This document shows, piece after piece, positions 13,486 to 15,000 of a stretch of 15,000 bases of DNA (positions are counted from its first letter, which is position 1; each line of letters starts with the position of its first letter). The notes below the pieces were generated by a model. That model worked only from the letters and a program-made list of their open reading frames with translations, searched no databases and was not told where the DNA came from. The position numbers were made by a program, and so were the translations under genes. Source of the DNA: an uncultured Bacteroidales bacterium (lineage in GTDB: Bacteria > Bacteroidota > Bacteroidia > Bacteroidales > Paludibacteraceae); contig CALCGX010000039.1 of NCBI GenBank assembly GCA_937901225.1, positions 1 to 15,000 of the forward strand. Reading direction: 5' to 3'.

Positions 13486-15000
13486 TTACTTATTCAATTC
13501 AGTTTCCAACGCCTTGATCCTCTCCTCTTGCTGAATAATATAGAGCGTCAATTCCTCAATTTTTTGCAATAATTGTGTCTGCAACTCGTTTACACCTATA
13601 CCATTCTCTTGCATCTCTTGTGCAGATTTGATCTCTGGCAAGTGTTTATTTTCTTTAATAAACGCCTTCACTTCACTCAATGGACGCAATTGATAATCTT
13701 CGGCAAACACAAAGTCTGCACCAGTGGTATTTACAATTATCTCATTTGCACGGATTGTACCTGCAACATCCAATTTGTAATTAGGATTTTGTGTACCTAT
13801 ACCTACATTACCATTTGTCAACATTGTCATACAATGTATTGAGTTATTGGTTACAAAAGTAAATTTAGTTGCTGATGTTAACTCTCCTGTTTGTAGCAAT
13901 AATCTTCGGTCAAAATGGTAAGTGGACATGTTAGTTTTGAAACGAACATAGCCAGAATCCATCGGGCCCAATTCCATATTACCTGTAGATGTCTTTATTT
14001 GTAGTGCACCATAAGAACCATTACCACGAATTGCACCATTAACATGCAATTTCTCCTGAGGATCATCCACGCCAATACCTACATTGCCATTCTTCTTTAA
14101 TATAGTGACGCGAGTAGTGTCAAACGTATTGAGGTATAGATTATTGCCACTTGCAGAGCGTATTTTACCACCATTGACAGTTATCGTTTTGCCAAAATAA
14201 AATCCAGGACGATCGGTATAGAAATGAAAATAACCAGCATTCACAGCTCCCATATCGGCATATCCATAGTTGGATTTTACGCGTATTGCTTGATTGTATT
14301 TATCTGCTCCATTGATAGCTCCGTTTAAATAGATATTCCCCGATATTTCTATATCACCTTCCGAATTAATAACCATTCTATTGGTATCGTTAGTCTGAAA
14401 ATTCAACGAATTTGGATATCCATACGAGGCTATAGTCCCTTTTGCAATATACAATGGTTTGTTAAAGAAGAACGCCGAACGATCTGTATAGAAGTGAGAA
14501 TATACACTATCCGCAGCACCTATTTCGGTAGTACCAGCTGTAGTACGAATACGCAAACTGCCACCTTCTCCATCACCTCTGATAGCACCATTTACATGTA
14601 AACGTTCTTGAGGTTGAATTCCAATACCAACATTTGAATAAAACACATGATCATTTGAGGTACCATTGCTCTGACGATAACTCAACTTAAAACCATGATA
14701 TAATTCCCCTGTATTTCCATATTCCGAAATAAATACTACGCGAGCAGAAGGTGAATAGATCGGTAAGGTGATTTTTTCAGAAATAGGCTGATTTGAGTAA
14801 TTCAATATCTCACGCTCTTGACCTAATTCATCTATCATGTAAATTAGGACAACATCAATAGCTCCAATCGGATTCAAATCAATAGTATAATCAAATTCTA
14901 CATAACTCCACTCATCAGGAAACATTAGATTCCATTCATAGCGCAAACATGGTTGATAATCATCTCCCCAAATCTCAATAGGTGAACCTTGGTTGGTGAA
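13486..15000 (-). CDS. Repeat-containing tail-fibre-like surface protein (5' end outside window)
   Basis: 504 residues are visible. The frame stays open to the window edge, so the TTG at 14944-14946 is not the start. Order from the visible N-terminus: a beta-rich domain (about 110 residues, with YVEFDYTIDLNPIGAIDVV), three tandem repeats of 91-93 residues with NVGIG/HVNGAIRG and HFYTDR motifs, then LDVAGTIRANEIIV. It ends in the widespread Bacteroidota C-terminus DFVFAEDYQLRPLSEVKAFI, NKHLPEI, and a heptad coiled coil ending ELNK. Such proteins resemble phage-tail or trimeric adhesin stalks. The function is not known, and no signal peptide can be checked. It is the first visible gene of the minus-strand cluster. 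Confidence 0.85.
   Translation of the reverse strand, partial: FTNQGSPIEIWGDDYQPCLRYEWNLMFPDEWSYVEFDYTIDLNPIGAIDVVLIYMIDELGQEREILNYSNQPISEKITLPIYSPSARVVFISEYGNTGELYHGFKLSYRQSNGTSNDHVFYSNVGIGIQPQERLHVNGAIRGDGEGGSLRIRTTAGTTEIGAADSVYSHFYTDRSAFFFNKPLYIAKGTIASYGYPNSLNFQTNDTNRMVINSEGDIEISGNIYLNGAINGADKYNQAIRVKSNYGYADMGAVNAGYFHFYTDRPGFYFGKTITVNGGKIRSASGNNLYLNTFDTTRVTILKKNGNVGIGVDDPQEKLHVNGAIRGNGSYGALQIKTSTGNMELGPMDSGYVRFKTNMSTYHFDRRLLLQTGELTSATKFTFVTNNSIHCMTMLTNGNVGIGTQNPNYKLDVAGTIRANEIIVNTTGADFVFAEDYQLRPLSEVKAFIKENKHLPEIKSAQEMQENGIGVNELQTQLLQKIEELTLYIIQQEERIKALETELNK
13777..14601 (-). repeat. Three tandem coding repeats of about 91-93 codons in the tail-like gene
   Basis: Repeat units begin at nt 14601 (LHVNGAIRGDGEGG), 14328 (LNGAINGADKYN) and 14049 (LHVNGAIRGNGSYG), with a fourth partial start at about 13776 (LDVAGTIRANEI). 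Shared landmarks are a Gly-rich turn, a beta strand (LRIRTT / IRVKSN / LQIKTS), 'E/DMGA..SGY.HFYTDR', and an NVGIG-type lead-in before units 1, 3 and 4. Unit 2 has a divergent lead-in (EGDIEISGNIY), and unit 3 has KTN in place of YTDR. Confidence 0.8.

Noticed and set aside
14944..14946. TTG as the start of the tail-like protein
   Set aside because: The frame remains open for 18 more codons to the window edge and begins inside a folded domain, so the gene is cut by the window.

Overview
The window looks like a chromosomal segment of a Bacteroidales bacterium (phylum Bacteroidota). Four things point there. The type III glutamine synthetase and the long (about 315-residue) NusB are typical of the group. 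The two divergent genes near 2.6-2.9 kb are preceded by Bacteroidota-style -7 elements (TAnnTTTG), one with a well-spaced -33 TTTG. The last part of the window holds Bacteroidota-specific secreted proteins: a subtilase with a type IX-secretion-like C-terminal domain, and a repeat protein with the 'NVGIG' and 'FVFAEDYQLRPLSEV' signatures. I cannot name the genus.

Layout. 1-387: the 3' part of a tRNA-Val(UAC) with its terminator, then a 164-bp spacer and an exact 20-bp second copy of the tRNA 3' end with its own terminator, then the glnN terminator. 388-2571 (-): GSIII. 2572-2874: divergent promoter region. 2875-9450 (+): a tightly packed run of seven genes: nusB, yajC, a YbbR-like protein, a DegT-family aminotransferase, rpoN (sigma-54), a divergent PAP2-like membrane protein, and a DUF4105/Lnb-like membrane protein, a family tied to N-acylation of lipoproteins in Bacteroides. 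9451-9983: a 533-bp gene-free stretch with convergent terminators. 9984-15000 (-): an accessory cluster read right to left: a repeat-containing 'tail-fibre-like' protein cut by the window edge, a lipoprotein, a subtilase, a 29-codon leftover of a second tail-protein C-terminus, and another small lipoprotein.

The left two thirds are housekeeping: nitrogen assimilation, antitermination, Sec secretion, envelope functions and sigma-54. The right third is a secreted or surface module. Its most informative oddity is the in-frame remnant at 10551-10640, directly after the subtilase stop. It encodes 26 of the same 29 residues as the end of the intact tail-like protein, with mostly synonymous nucleotide differences. 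Each coiled-coil tail is followed by a lipoprotein gene. This suggests two ancestral tail-protein/lipoprotein units, with the body of one tail gene later replaced by, or recombined with, the subtilase. No CRISPR array, transposase, integrase or riboswitch was recognised.
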